Source: Saxidomus purpurata
Taxonomy: Eukaryota; Mollusca; Bivalvia; Venerida; Veneridae
Length of the DNA: 64,000 bases
Assembly: GCA_022818135.1 (NCBI GenBank)
Contig: JAFMSR010000012.1
Span: forward strand, 6,387,358 to 6,451,357
Direction: 5' to 3'
Part shown: positions 1-11,176 of the stretch, in pieces
Position numbering within the stretch: the first letter of the stretch is position 1
Layout: every line of letters begins with the position of its first letter
Program-made: the position numbers and the translations under genes
Notes under the pieces: model-generated
The model's input: the letters and a program-made list of their open reading frames with translations, nothing else
Databases searched by the model: none
What the model was told of the DNA's origin: nothing

Positions 1-314
1 AACAAAATGGCTTCCGCTTTATTCTGTGTATACGCACGAAGTTTTCGTGAACTTGTAGGCCGCTTTAATAATCATGAACACTAACAATTTCAAAATACAT
101 GATTGTAATGGGTTTTCCTATCGCAAAGTTATAAACACTTACACTACTTTTGTAAGCACGAAACAAATAAGAGCAAAATCAACTTGAGGACATATATCAG
201 AAATATGTGTTTCGGTTCCCTCAAGCAGGGAATCATGCATAGCTTCGTTATAGTTGGATACCCGTGGTTGCAAGCCTTGTTCAAAAACTGATGATAGGTA
301 TTACAATTATCATC
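1..314. other. No recognised feature
   Basis: AT-rich sequence. The 68-codon minus-strand open frame (144-350) has no recognisable similarity and overlaps inverted repeat arm A. Confidence 0.5.
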
Positions 315-460
315 ATGCTTATTTCTATAAAAAGAAATCTGAAAAGGCAAGGATTATCCACTTTAATCAAAGATTGATAAATCGGTACTCGGTGTACTTG
401 ACAATAATTTGAACTCTAATGCATAAGTGAATTAAAGTTAATCCAAAGATGCATAAATTC
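315..460. repeat. Inverted repeat arm A
   Basis: Reverse-complementary to 628-829 except for an extra roughly 60-nt block in the right copy (about 708-765). Identity is high over both halves. Confidence 0.85.
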
Positions 461-554
461 ACCTTGAGACTATGGAACTACGATGGAACGCCAAATCTAC
501 ATAACCGTAAATAAATTATACCTCTCTCTAAATATAGTACCGACTATGAGTCAT

Positions 555-617
555 AATAAAATGATTTCTTTAAATAAACTAGAAAAATGAGAATAAATGG
601 AAAGTAAAATTGAAGCA
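555..617. repeat. Perfect inverted repeat arm B (63 nt)
   Basis: By eye an exact reverse complement of 834-896 over 63 nt. It lies between A and A', so the order is A-B-A'-B'. Confidence 0.9.
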
Positions 618-627
618 TTCATTCATT

Positions 628-829
628 GAATTTACGCATCTTTGGATTAACTTTAATTCACTTGTGCATTAGAGTTCAAATCATTGTCAAGTACACCGAG
701 TGATCAGAAATAACTTTCATAGAGTCATTGTCTTATGAAAATCAACTTTACACAATAGATGATTTATCAATCTTTGATTAAAGTGGATAAGCTGTGCCTT
801 TTCAAATTTCTTTTTATAGAAATAAGCAT
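628..829. repeat. Inverted repeat arm A' (with 60-nt insert)
   Basis: Partner of 315-460. It starts GAATTTACGCATC and ends AAATAAGCAT-like sequence. The insert ATCAGAAATAACTTTCATAG and following bases are absent from arm A. Confidence 0.85.
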
Positions 830-833
830 TAAT

Positions 834-896
834 TGCTTCAATTTTACTTTCCATTTATTCTCATTTTTCTAGTTTATTTAAAGAAATCATTTTATT
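834..896. repeat. Perfect inverted repeat arm B'
   Basis: Partner of 555-617. Starts TGCTTCAATTTTACTTTCC and ends AATCATTTTATT. Confidence 0.9.
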
Positions 897-959
897 GTTC
901 GCAGTAAACCTATTATGTATAACGGACTTTAATACACGTGTATTTTATGGGTTCGTGAT

Positions 960-1490
960 AATATTATAGTGTATGTTGTTCTGTATTTCAGTTTTACATC
1001 GTTGGTACCGGGAGATATAGAGGAGATAGGCTTGAAAGGCAAGAACTGCGATCTTCACGACATAGAAGACGAGTTCCATTTTTATTCTGAAATGCACTGT
1101 TTTCCAAGAGCTACAGTAATAAGTATAAGTTCAAAGTACATAAAGCGATAGTTTTATGTAAGACCAAATATGCATCATTTCTTAGAATTGCTACAGTCAA
1201 ATACTAAGTTTATTTTACTGAGGTTATGTAAATATATCCGACTTGCCAATAACAAAAGAAAGAGTTGATACGACAGACCACCAAGATTTTGTGTAGCGTC
1301 CCGCTAACAGCTTTTTCACCTCACATTTCTGTTAATTTCATTTACTTATCCAATGAAAAATTACACGTTGAAGTAATTTTGTGTAATATGTGCACTTGAC
1401 ATAATTTATGTTCTTCATTTGTTATTATGTAACGAGATACTGTATTGTATAAGTTACTTAATAAAATTTCTGTTCTGTTCTGTTCTGATA
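960..1490 (+). mobile_element. 3' end of a second LINE with TTCTG tail
   Basis: From 969 one + frame reads through a C-terminal LINE block, NCDLHDIEDEFHFYSEMHC. After an in-frame TAG (1149-1151) it continues in the same frame with FYVRPNMHHFLELLQS and LANNKRKS before TGA at about 1266. C-x-D-x-x-DIEDEFHF is typical of the zinc-ribbon-like end of CR1/L2/Jockey ORF2. The 3' UTR ends with AATAAA (1461) and TTCTG repeats (1469-1487), a tail expected of this LINE group. It is 5'-truncated and inserted next to the inverted repeat at 315-896. Confidence 0.75.
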
Positions 1491-1549
1491 TTCAATTTGA
1501 CCAACGTCCCCAAAAGGGTTTGACAGTTATTTTAGGTTTCGAGGGATAG

Positions 1550-1735
1550 TGCAAGATACAGAACGCGTCCAGTTCTAGAGACAGCCTTAGTTCTTTCTCA
1601 TCCCCGAAGTACAGCACCGATACATCGGACCTTGGTGTTAGGTATTATCCGAAAGACCATTAGTAGCGAGGGATTGAACTTGCAATCCTTGGATTATGTG
1701 ACCGTACTAGAACCGATCTTTCGTAACAACTCAAG
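1550..1735 (-). repeat. tRNA-derived SINE-like fragment
   Basis: Read on the minus strand it has a B-box-like GCAAGTTCAATCCC at about 1683-1670 and a preceding tRNA-like stem region. The A box is unclear. Probably an old SINE head. Confidence 0.45.
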
Positions 1736-2200
1736 ATTAAATTTGATTGATTGTCATATACTGTAGGTTATTTTTCATTATAGAAAAATATTATATTAAT
1801 ACAATAATAGGAAAGTATTAAATAGTTTGTGTTAGTTAATCAGGCAGTAATGCATGCATGCATTTGTAGCTCAGTTTCCATGCAGGATGACAAAATATCA
1901 AAATGATACGAATAAAAGACGAAAAAAACAAACTATACAATGAAGACATTACAATCAAAGTCGTCATTAAAGATGCGTCTTTACCTATTTCAGAAGAATT
2001 ATTCATTGTTTTTGTCCCATCTATTGATATTTATCTTGGCACATGAAAGCCTGCCATCCTGATGCCGATTCTCCTACCATGGAAACCAGTTGACGTTTAC
2101 GTTACGTCATGATGATTGTTATACATGACGTTCTCATGAGTCTCGAGTTCAAACAAATTTCGGCACTAATAGTTACTTATTATTAATTGTATATATAGAG
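1736..2200. other. No recognised gene
   Basis: AT-rich, with an ATGCATGCATGCAT palindrome at about 1850-1863. Nothing coding seen. Confidence 0.4.
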
Positions 2201-2360
2201 GATAATTGTTGGTTTCGGTGTGAAGATAAGTTATAATTTCAGGGGCCGAGGGGCATAAAGTGATATTTTCCCGAGTGGCACAGCCACGAGTGAAAATAAC
2301 ACCTTGGTGTTCACGAGAGAAATTAACGTGAAATTACACCGATACCAACAATTTTCGTTT
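2201..2360. repeat. Hairpin repeat
   Basis: Outer arms GATAATTGTTGGTTTCGGTG and its imperfect complement (ACACCGATACCAACAATTTTC) near 2330-2357. Inner arms CGAGTGGC/GCCACGAG at about 2273-2292. One of a recurrent class of 100-200-bp hairpins in this window. Confidence 0.6.
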
Positions 2361-2541
2361 ATTTTATAGTTAAAACTCTATTTTTATTGAGTTTGTTTCT
2401 ATAAAACATCGAAAATCGCGGAAACGTCATCAGAAAACATAGAACAAAGACGTCATTAAACGACGTCATCGTCGCATGGTCTCCAGCATTCATAACGCGT
2501 CGGTTACGTTTTGACTAAATCCGGGCTAAAGATTGCAAAAA

Positions 2542-2605
2542 CAGTGAAAAATAAAAATGGTAATCCACTGTTTCAAAACTGTGGATTATCACTTTTATTT
2601 CACTG
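2542..2605. repeat. Short hairpin
   Basis: CAGTGAAAAATAAAAATGGT with TAATCCAC pairs with GTGGATTATCACTTTTATTT plus CACTG around an 11-nt loop. Arms about 27 nt, near-perfect. Confidence 0.7.
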
Positions 2606-2689
2606 AGAAAACTCTATAATTCACTGGAAAACATAAAATAAACAAGCATACTAATCAACTTGTTCTCGATTTTGAAAAAAAGTTTATAC

Positions 2690-2885
2690 AACATATATTA
2701 ATCGCCTTCGAGACTGGCTCCAGATGAAATCAGAGAGAGAGAGAGAAGAGAGAGAAAGAGAAAGGGGGCAATTAAGAATTTTCTGTTTTGCCTTATGGCC
2801 ACTTCCGCTACATGGCACCAGGGGCGATCGAACCCGCGACCCTCCGATCAAGAGGCAAACTAAGCACTAATGTAGAGACTTTATG
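2690..2885 (-). repeat. tRNA-related SINE with GA-rich microsatellite
   Basis: The minus strand carries a B box CGGGTTCGATCGCCCC (about 2837-2822). The distal part, with CGAGACTGGCTCCAGATG and a GAGAGA run (2727-2763), recurs at 24815-24870 and 50935-50985, so it is a dispersed family. Confidence 0.6.
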
Positions 2886-3142
2886 AGTTATGTATTCGAG
2901 TGATTAAACATAATTCATGAATATGACTTGGCATTTGTTGACAAAATAACGGGAAAGTGTCACATATAGCCAGAAAGCAAGTATTAGTCATTTCAATATA
3001 TTGGAGAATTTTTTCTGTAGCTATTTATGTAGTTTGGTCAGGCTGTTTACGTTGGAATATTTTAGTAAACTTGAGTGTAAAGTTGATTGTATGAGTGAAA
3101 GACATACAATTTAGAATTATAAGAAAGTGTTATTGGGCGATT

Positions 3143-3550
3143 GTCCGGCAGCGATGTGAGATAAGCGATGTGAGATAAGTTTATCTCACATGGGTAAATG
3201 GGCGGACATATGTATCTCATAGGTGAGAAAAAGTGAATCTAACATGTTCATGAGTTGTGCATAAGGAAATCCCACCCGAGGGTGAAGATACGTCCAAAAA
3301 CGAGGCTCTGCTCAAATCGCATTTTCACACAAGTAAGAAGAAATAAGTGCAAATACAGGATGGGGATGAAAAAAATGAAAATCAACTTTTTCTCGAATTT
3401 TACTTCACAACTGCTATAGATGGATAGAAAATGATCTGAGATCAAGCGATGTGAGATAAGTTTTTCTCACCTATGAGATACATATTTCCGCGCATTTACC
3501 CATGTGAGATAAACTTATCTCACATCGCTTATCTCACATCGCTGCCGGAC
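3143..3550. mobile_element. Foldback element with about 88-bp terminal inverted repeats
   Basis: Left arm 3143-3232 and right arm 3461-3550 are almost exact reverse complements, starting GTCCGGCAGCGATGTGAGAT. Each arm holds its own palindrome (ATGTGAGATAAGTTTATCTC...). The interior (3253-3440) is a block also present, rearranged, at 3640-3785 and 7605-7730. No transposase. Probably a MITE. Confidence 0.8.
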
Positions 3551-3639
3551 TATTTTTACGTTAATTGTAAGCAGACATAAAAATCGAAAAATGACTGTAA
3601 AATTGTTATTTTTGAAATAAACATAGGGTTGTTGGTATT

Positions 3640-3790
3640 CATTTTCTTAGTTAGATCATTTTCTATCCATCTATAACAGATTAGAAGTAAAATTCGAGAA
3701 AAAGTTGATTTTCATTTTTTCATCCCATCCTGTATTTGCACTTATTCCTTCTTACTTGTGCGAAAATGTGATTTAAACGGTGAGAAAATA
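3640..3790. repeat. Inverted copy of the foldback interior
   Basis: GATCATTTTCTATCCATCTA through CATCCTGTATTTGCACTTAT is the reverse complement of 3300-3440. It shows that the element interior recombines or moves independently of its arms. Confidence 0.7.
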
Positions 3791-4349
3791 AATCTACAAT
3801 GTCCATTGCAGGCGCGTAGCACAATACGCACGTGCGTATACATCGCAAGCAAAGATAGAAAACTTAAATGTCCCAAAAATACAATTAAAGTGAAAGGGTG
3901 AGGGGGTGGGGGAGAGAGTCACAAGCGATAGATCCGGACCGTACCTGTTTGTTCTCGCAAAAAAGGCCAAAAATGGCTTTAAAATGCTCAAATTTTCATC
4001 GCTCGCTCAAGTAGAACGATATGGAACTTAATTTTAATGAAAGCTTGCAGTCCTAAAACATATAATTTTCTCAAATGACATGCAGATCCTACATATGTAT
4101 CTGTTAAGAGGCCTAAATTATTTAAAATTGTCCAAACATTCCCCGCGGCAACCTGATGGAACAATGAAACCCGACTATCCATTTTGTCCTACTTGAAATT
4201 GTCACAATCCGCATACTTCTCAGATCTGTCAAAGCGAACTACATGTACATGTAAAATGATTAAGAATGCCTAATTTCCCCTCGCTCAGCTAATGAAATAG
4301 GGAAATTTATCTAGCGGTTCTAAAAGCGTATATGCTTCTCCTTTCATTT
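3791..4349. other. No recognised gene
   Basis: Open minus frames here (3794-3991, 3988-4182) are short and show no domain. Nothing supportable. Confidence 0.4.
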
Positions 4350-5290
4350 AACAACGCTCGCCGTGAGTGGTGCTCACTGAACACTGTTCACTGTAAGTAA
4401 TGCTCACTGAACAACGCTCACAGTGAGTAGTGCTCACGTAACAATGCTCACCGTGAGAAGTGCTCATTGAACAATCCACACTGTGAGTAGTGTTCACTGA
4501 ACGATGCTCACTCTGAGTAGTGCTCACTGAACAATGCTAACCGTGAGTAGTGCTCATTCAACAATGCTCTCTGTGAGACGTGCTCACTGAACAATGCTCA
4601 CTGAGTAGTGCTCACTAAACAACGCTCACCGTTAGTATTGCTCACTGAACAATGCTCAACGTGAATAGTGCTCATTGAATAACGCTCATCATGAGAAGTG
4701 CTCACTGAACAATGCTCACCGTGAGAAGTGCTCACTTAACGACGCACATCGTGAGTAGTGCTCACTGAACAACGCTCACCGTAAGTAGTTCTCACTAAAT
4801 AACGCTCACCGTGAGTAGTGTTCACAGAACAATGCTCAACGTGAGTAGTGCTCTCTGAACAACGCTCACCGTGAGATGTGCTCATTGAGCAATGCTCACT
4901 GAACAAAGCTCACCCTGAGTATTGCTCACTGAACAATGCTCAACGTGAGTAGTGCTCAACGCTCAACGTGAGAAGGCTCTCTGAACAACGCCACCGTGAG
5001 GGTGCTCTCTGAGTAGTGCTCACTGAACAACGCTCACCATGAGTAGTGCTCACTAAACAATGGTCACCGTGAGATGTGCTCACTGAACAACGCTCACCTT
5101 GAGTAGTGCTCATTGAACAACGCTCTCTGTGATTAGTGCTCACTGAACAACGCTCACCGTGAGAAGTGCCCATTGAGTAGTGCTCACTGAACAATACTCA
5201 CTGAACAATGCTCACTGTGAGTAGTGCTCACTGAACGGTGATCACCATAAGTAAAGCTCACAGCACAATGCTCACTGAGCAATACTCATA
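4350..5290. repeat. Minisatellite, unit about 31 bp, some 30 copies
   Basis: Degenerate tandem units like GAACAATGCTCACCGTGAG followed by TAGTGCTCACT. Each unit includes the short palindrome CTCACCGTGAG. Units vary by small indels and substitutions. The open minus frame at 4940-5194 is a by-product. Confidence 0.92.
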
Positions 5291-7160
5291 AAAAATAAAG
5301 ATGGCGTTGTGAAAAATGGGGTGGGGGATGGGTACTTAATAGAAATTAATTTTAAATCATTTTATGTTATTAGTAATTTTTTTTTTTTAATGGGACAGTT
5401 TTGCGACCGTGCGACCACATACACGCATCACAAAGGAAACTCCCGATTTCCAACGAAATCGGGAAACAATTGCTAACTTCAGTAACCTGTCAAGCCTCCC
5501 CGGTGGGGATTTGCAAACTGGTTAATAAGTTAACTTTTACATAAGTAACTTTGAAACTTTTACTACAGTATATATAGCAGAATTTTGTAACATTTCAAAC
5601 AGTAAATAAATTTCAAAATATCAACAGATTGAAGTTAACATTAACTTATATTTTTATTTTTGAATGGAATTGCGACATTTAAATTTTTAAAATGTGAAAG
5701 AAAAAAGTGTTTTGATACAGTCATAGCGTTTTCGTTGTGCTTGTACGTATTGTGTACGTTACACTTTACATCGTATACAAATGACAATATACATGTTACA
5801 TTGAACCAATTCAAAAGTACAACGAATGTGAAAGAAATGTGTCAGTTGAATGCTTTTGTTATGTCAAAATGAAATCTTAGGGACTGAATGGGACACTTTT
5901 CAATGATTATCTACTGTTTAGTTTAACAGGCAGCGATAAAAGTTGGTCTTGTTAAAGAAGAAAGCTACTAGAGACCCAAGATGGCTGTGGTTTTCCTTTC
6001 GAACCTCATATTTATACCGTTATTCATGTTTTCCGAAGTAACGATTGGCAGTTACCATGTCGTCTGTCTGTTTCTTCGTACGTCTGTGAGCAGAACTCAA
6101 AAGCTCTGGTGACGGAGAGTACGTGAGGTACTGGCTGCAGGTATTTTGATGCTTTATCGTAAATATATGTGTTTATAATCGTTGGAAAGATCAATGAGCG
6201 CTGAACTATTATATAGAATATGAAATATTTAATACTAAAATGTATTATGACACATACGTTATTGACTGTACTTAAATGCTGAAAGTCGTAAACTTTGTCG
6301 GGGTATCATTTTACGCTAGTTTCAAACGTATTGTGACATGGGGAGCAGGTATGTACACTTTTTCTTTTTCTTGTAACGTAGTTATTTCCCTTAGACCAAA
6401 GCGCTGTAAACGCTCAACGCTCGGGCCCTTAATTACGAACGGGCCCTCTACTACACTCACCCAAAATGAAAACTTTACACTTTTATTTTTCAAATATTTA
6501 ACACAATATTATATCACTGTATTTTACTCTGACTCTGTAAAATAAGACAAATAATAAAGACGATAATGCATAAAAGGGAGATAACTCATATAGTGAAAAC
6601 AGATAGTTTATCAAAAACAAAATTGGTTGTCAAGTCAAACTATTCCTTTTGCTGTCAGTTGAGAGAAACTAATGTCAAGAATAGAAAACTCAATAATGTT
6701 TTAATGAAAACACAATGCAAAAGCGAGAGTTGAGACTCCAAAGATTCAATGTCTTAGATTACCTCCCTTTAAATTGAATATAAACGTGAATCTGGATTTT
6801 TAATTTTTTTTTGATAAACTCATTCCCCAACTGATAAAGTTTTATACATTCTTACAAATGATTGAATTCCACCTGCTGCATTGTGAGGTATTGGTGTTTC
6901 TTTCTCGTGCATAGTAAATCCCATTATTTAACGAAGAATGGTCCAACTAATAATTACTAGTAGGAGGAGCGGGCTTCTAGAGAGTTTGTATAAGGGCCAT
7001 GATTTTAAAAAACAGTTTTCACATCACACAAACTGCGAGAGAGAACTTTTCAAAGTTTGACAGTTTTGTATACTCATTTCATATCAACTTTTGTTTCGTC
7101 TACAATAGATACATAGATTTATGTTGTTGGAAACGCATCTGAATCGTTCAGAAATTGCTA
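5291..7160. other. No recognised gene
   Basis: AT-rich sequence with poly-T at 5377-5388. Short open frames at 5660-5872, 6276-6545 and a 42-codon frame from 5981 (ATGGCTGTGG...) show no domain. From about 7165 to 7275 a GC-rich CCCCTGG/CCGGGGG-bearing repeat piece begins. Confidence 0.4.
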
Positions 7161-7288
7161 AAAACACAGGTAGGCCCCCTGTATCTTTGGCCAGGACTTT
7201 GCCCTGGACCCACCGGGGGCCGTCGTCCCCCTGGCCCCCAGCCTAATCTATACGTACATTACAAATAGGTCTAGCTACGCCCCATCAT

Positions 7289-7404
7289 TGAGTTGTGGAT
7301 AAGAAAATCCCACCCTCGGGTTGAGATACGTCCAAAAAACTCGACAGAGCCTCGTTTTTGGATGTATTTCAACCCTCGGGTGGGATTTCCTTATCCACAA
7401 CTCA
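7289..7404. repeat. Palindrome 1 of a foldback pair
   Basis: TGAGTTGTGGATAAGAAAAT with CCCACCCTCGGG... returns as CCCGAGGGTGGGATTTCC-type sequence on the other side of a 21-nt centre containing CTCGACAGAGCCTCG. Arms are about 48 bp. Confidence 0.85.
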
Positions 7405-7493
7405 TGAACATGTTTGATTCACTTTTTCTCACCTATGAGATACGTATTTCCGCGCATTTACCCAAGTGAGATATAGAGAATCTAATATGTTCA

Positions 7494-7609
7494 TGAGTTG
7501 TGGATAAGGAAATTTCACCGAGGGTTGAGATACGTCCGAAAAACGAGGCTCTGTCGAGTTTTTTGGACGTATCTCAACCCGAGGGTGGGATTTCCTTATC
7601 CACAACTCA
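7494..7609. repeat. Palindrome 2 of a foldback pair
   Basis: Same family as 7289-7404 in the opposite central orientation, with arms about 48 bp. The spacer between the two (7405-7493) carries the TCTCACCTATGAGATACG block of the 3143 foldback arm, so these are joined modules of one family. Confidence 0.85.
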
Positions 7610-7724
7610 ATGCTCACCGTTTGAATCGCATTTTCACACAAGTAAGAACAAATAAGTGTAAATACAGGATGGGGATGAAAAAATGAAAATCAACTTTTTC
7701 TCGAATTTTACTTCAAAACTGCTA
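7610..7724. repeat. Foldback-family interior fragment
   Basis: Matches 3310-3415 (CGCATTTTCACACAAGTAAG through TCTCGAATTTTACTTC). Confidence 0.75.
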
Positions 7725-8341
7725 TACTGGCTAGAGTCCTGAAATCGGACACTTTTCAAACATAACTTTCGATAATTCTGACAATGTTTTTATCTAGCAA
7801 CCAAAATTTTACCAGTAGAAAGTTAGGTTCTTCTCCGAAACGAAAAGCAAACTTGTTAACCCATCAGATTAAATCCATCACAATTTTGAGGCCCGGCTGT
7901 GGGGTTACCAAATTGCTATATTTTATTGACCAACTGTACCATGTTTCCGGACAGATAGTTTAAATAGATTTGTTTAATTGTGATGTTAGCTTTTAAATTA
8001 TGTTAACTGTATCAATCATTTGACACATTAATGAAGTATCAAGATGAAAGGTTTAACTTGTGAAATTATTGTTGCTGGGCCTCAGAAATATTGCACTTGC
8101 ATAGTCTGTCACTTTCCACTTTTCCCCCGACAATGTAAGCATGCTTTCAGTGACTGACAAAATAAATACTGAGATATCTGGTCAAATAGTTAATTAAACT
8201 GTTGTTGTTGTACTTTGTGGATGGAAATCAAGTGTCTGTTTGATCAACACCATATGATTGTAAATATTAAGAAAATATTCACGCGTTTAAACAAGTGTCC
8301 GGTTTGATGGTCGTCCGGGTTTGGTGGTCCCCAACCAGTAG
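7725..8341 (+). mobile_element. 617-bp non-autonomous DNA element, copy 1
   Basis: It is the reverse complement, with modest divergence, of 57949-58565 over its whole length. Ends carry a short imperfect inverted repeat: ACTGGCTAGAGTCC on the left, and CTACTGGTTGGGGACC read inward from the right. No coding capacity. The superfamily was not identified. Confidence 0.75.
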
Positions 8342-8574
8342 GTGGATAGGAAATGATCTAACTAAGAAAATGAATACCCATAACCCTATGTTTATTTCAA
8401 AAATAAAAATTGTACAGTCATTTTTCGATTTTTATGTGATGTGCACGCGGAGTGTGGGATAACCCTATGTCAGATAAGATTTTCCATCACTGCTAAAATT
8501 AGAGATTTTTCTGTCCGGTAAGTGAGAAAACCTTGTCTCACATGGGTAAATGCGCGGAAATATGTATCTCATAG
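8342..8574. repeat. Foldback-family fragments
   Basis: Pieces of the 3143-3790 family: GATCTAACTAAGAAAATGAA at 8357 onward and CACATGGGTAAATGCGCGGA at 8539 onward. Confidence 0.65.
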
Positions 8575-8850
8575 GTGAGATCTCTGGAAAAAAACAGATA
8601 TCTGTTTTAAATAGAGAAATATCTCTTAAACTTTGAGAGATATCTCGTAAAAGTAGAAAGATGTCTCGCAAATTATGTTAAAATATCTCTGTAAGTAGAA
8701 GAGATATCCACATTATACATTTTATAGTTCAGGAGATATCAGATATCTCTCAAAGTTACAGAGATAATTATATTAAAGTATTAGTATATCGGTATCTGTT
8801 TTGAATAAGAGAGATATTTCGTTTTGAAATAAATAGTAAAATGACTTGCG
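8575..8850. repeat. Cluster of GAGATATCTC palindromes
   Basis: At least ten occurrences of GAGATATC/GATATCTC-like half palindromes separated by 10-25 nt. Looks like a degenerate tandem or foldback repeat. Confidence 0.6.
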
Positions 8851-9165
8851 ATACATAATATAGTTGGTAGGGCGTTTAAGTATAATAATAATAATAATAA
8901 AAAATAATAAAATCTCTTTATTTTCAGAAGGTAACTCATTAAGACATAACAAATATTAAGTGCAGAACATTAATATGTGATAAATCTTATATACAATGAG
9001 GCCTTCTTAAGCAATTTTAAAACAAATTCAAACCAGTATAAACAACACAATATGAATAAGGCTATCGTAATATGCATACATATTACATTAAGATATAGAA
9101 ATAATGACAGACATAAAAGATTATGTTTCATTAACAATATAAAGTAGGTTGCAAAAAAGTATTTA

Positions 9166-11176
9166 CTATTTATCAGTCTTAAGCAGATATGCTTTTAAGC
9201 TATATTTGAACGCACTGACATTTGATAAAAGTCTTATATCAACAGGTATTTGGTTCCAAATTTCTATACTAGAGTAACTAAATGTCTTCTTGAGATAATT
9301 TGTGTTAGGTGTTTTGTGTGTGATATCTTTCCTGGATTTTGACCGCAATTCATAGGCTGTATTTGAGAATATAATTAGATCTTTGATATATGAAGGTGTC
9401 AAATTATGAAGAGCTTTATAAACTAATATGCCAGTAAAATATTTGCATCTGCTGGGAAAAGAAAGCCATTTAAGGTTATTGAACATCTCAGACGATCGTG
9501 TAAATTTGTTGACATTTAGTATAACTCTGGCTGATCGTTTTTGCAGTTTAGTAATTCTATTTACATCGGTCATGTTAGCTGTGTGCATTGTTAAACATCC
9601 ATAATCAAATGTAGGTACAATATAGGCGTTGTAAAATAGCTGTTTCATCTCATGGGTAAGGAAATGCTGAATTCTTTTTAAAAGAAATAATTTTGAAACC
9701 AGTTTCGTGCAAGTTTTATCTATGTGTGTTTTCCATGTTAAACTTTTATCAGTATGAATTCCTAATAGTTTTTGTGAATCAACATGAATTATACTAGTAT
9801 TTTCAACATACAGTTTCAGATCATTCATGCCAGCTAGCTTTTGTCTGGAACCTATAGTCATACATGTAGTTTTGACAGGGTTTATTGCCATATTGTTTTT
9901 CTTACACCAGCTTTGTGTTGTTATAAGATCAGTCTGTAGTTTAAGTTGAATGTCATTTAAATTTTTATCCTTATTATGCAACGTCGTATCATCAGCATAC
10001 ATATCAGTTTCAGAATTCAATTCAAGAGGCAAGTCATTAACATATAGTAGAAATAAAAGAGGACCAAGAATTGATCCCTGAGGAACACCCGATGTCACCA
10101 AACAGAAATCAGAATTTATGCCATTTACCATTATTTTTTGAGTTCGATTTTCTAAATATGATCTGAAAAAAATCACTGTCTTATCAGAGAAGTGGTAAAG
10201 TTTTAACTTATGCAGAAGAATGTTATGATCCACTAAATCGAAAGCTTTTTAAAAATCTAAAGACACTGTTCCAGTAACATAACCTTTGTCCATAGATGTT
10301 AACCAGGAATCTACAAGTCTAATTAAAGCAGTTTGGCATGAATGGTATTGTTTAAAACCGGACTGATGCTCATATAATATATTCGTTTTCGAAAAAAAGT
10401 TACACATCTGATTAGCAACATGCCTTTCAACTACTTTAGATAATGTGGGTAGTATTGATATTGGTCTATAATTGTTTGGGTCATCATTGCTTCCGCCTTT
10501 ATGTAAGGGTATTACACCAGCTATTTTTAATTTGTCTGGGAAGATTCTAGACCACACGTTTTGTTTGTGTCTAATTTGTCAATAAGAATACTAACTTCGT
10601 GTGGAGTAATAAAACCTAAATTAAATGAATTGTGTTGTAACTTTATATTAAGATAATTTTTCAATGTGTTGAATTCTTGATAATTGAATTCTGTTTTATT
10701 TATAAGCTTTGCTACATTAACAAAATGTGTATTCAAAGCATCAGCAACATTCTGCTTCCCTTCAATAATTTCATTTCTTATCTTTAAGGTATTTGGCATT
10801 GTTGGAGCGGATACATTTTGATTAGAAATTTCTTTTATTTTATTCCATAAAACTTTGAGTCCTTTTTATTTTTTATGGCAATATTGAAAAAAGTCTTTTT
10901 ACTCTTCTTAATAATTGAAATGCATTTATTTCGCCATATTTTGTACTGAATCCAGTTCTTGCATGATTTATATTTGTCTCTAATATTTCGGGCTTGCTTT
11001 ATTTCATTATTGTACCAGCTAGGTTGCCGTAAACGTTTCACTCGTTTTGATTTAAGTGGGGCATGTTTTGCTGGTAAAGAATTTAAGGTATTATACATAA
11101 AATCGAGAGCCGAATTTGGGTCAGTTATTGTTTCTAAGATATTTAAATTAATTCTATTAATATCATTCAAAAACAA
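9166..11176 (-). pseudogene. LINE ORF2: linker and reverse transcriptase, frame-broken
   Basis: Four open segments are colinear. 11176-10835 is the linker (basic, SWYNNEIKQARNIRDKY). A +1/-1 shift near 10855 passes into 10799-10527, ending at DKLDTNKTCG. A deletion near 10558 fuses this to FPDKLKIAGVIPLHKGG and NNYRPISILPTLSKVVE (RT blocks 1-2). An in-frame TAA at 10251-10249 stands where DFKKAFD should read. Then GVPQGSILGPLLFLLYVND and the polymerase YADD at about 9999-9988 follow, and the thumb/C-terminal region runs to the TAA at 9166. Confidence 0.9.

Noticed and set aside
4350..5290. CRISPR-like repeat/spacer layout
   Set aside because: The whole unit is tandemly repeated with drift; there are no unique spacers and no cas genes, in a eukaryotic genome.
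5981..6109. 42-codon frame with a hydrophobic start, possible signal peptide
   Set aside because: Too short, no similarity, no splice donor in phase; could not be supported.
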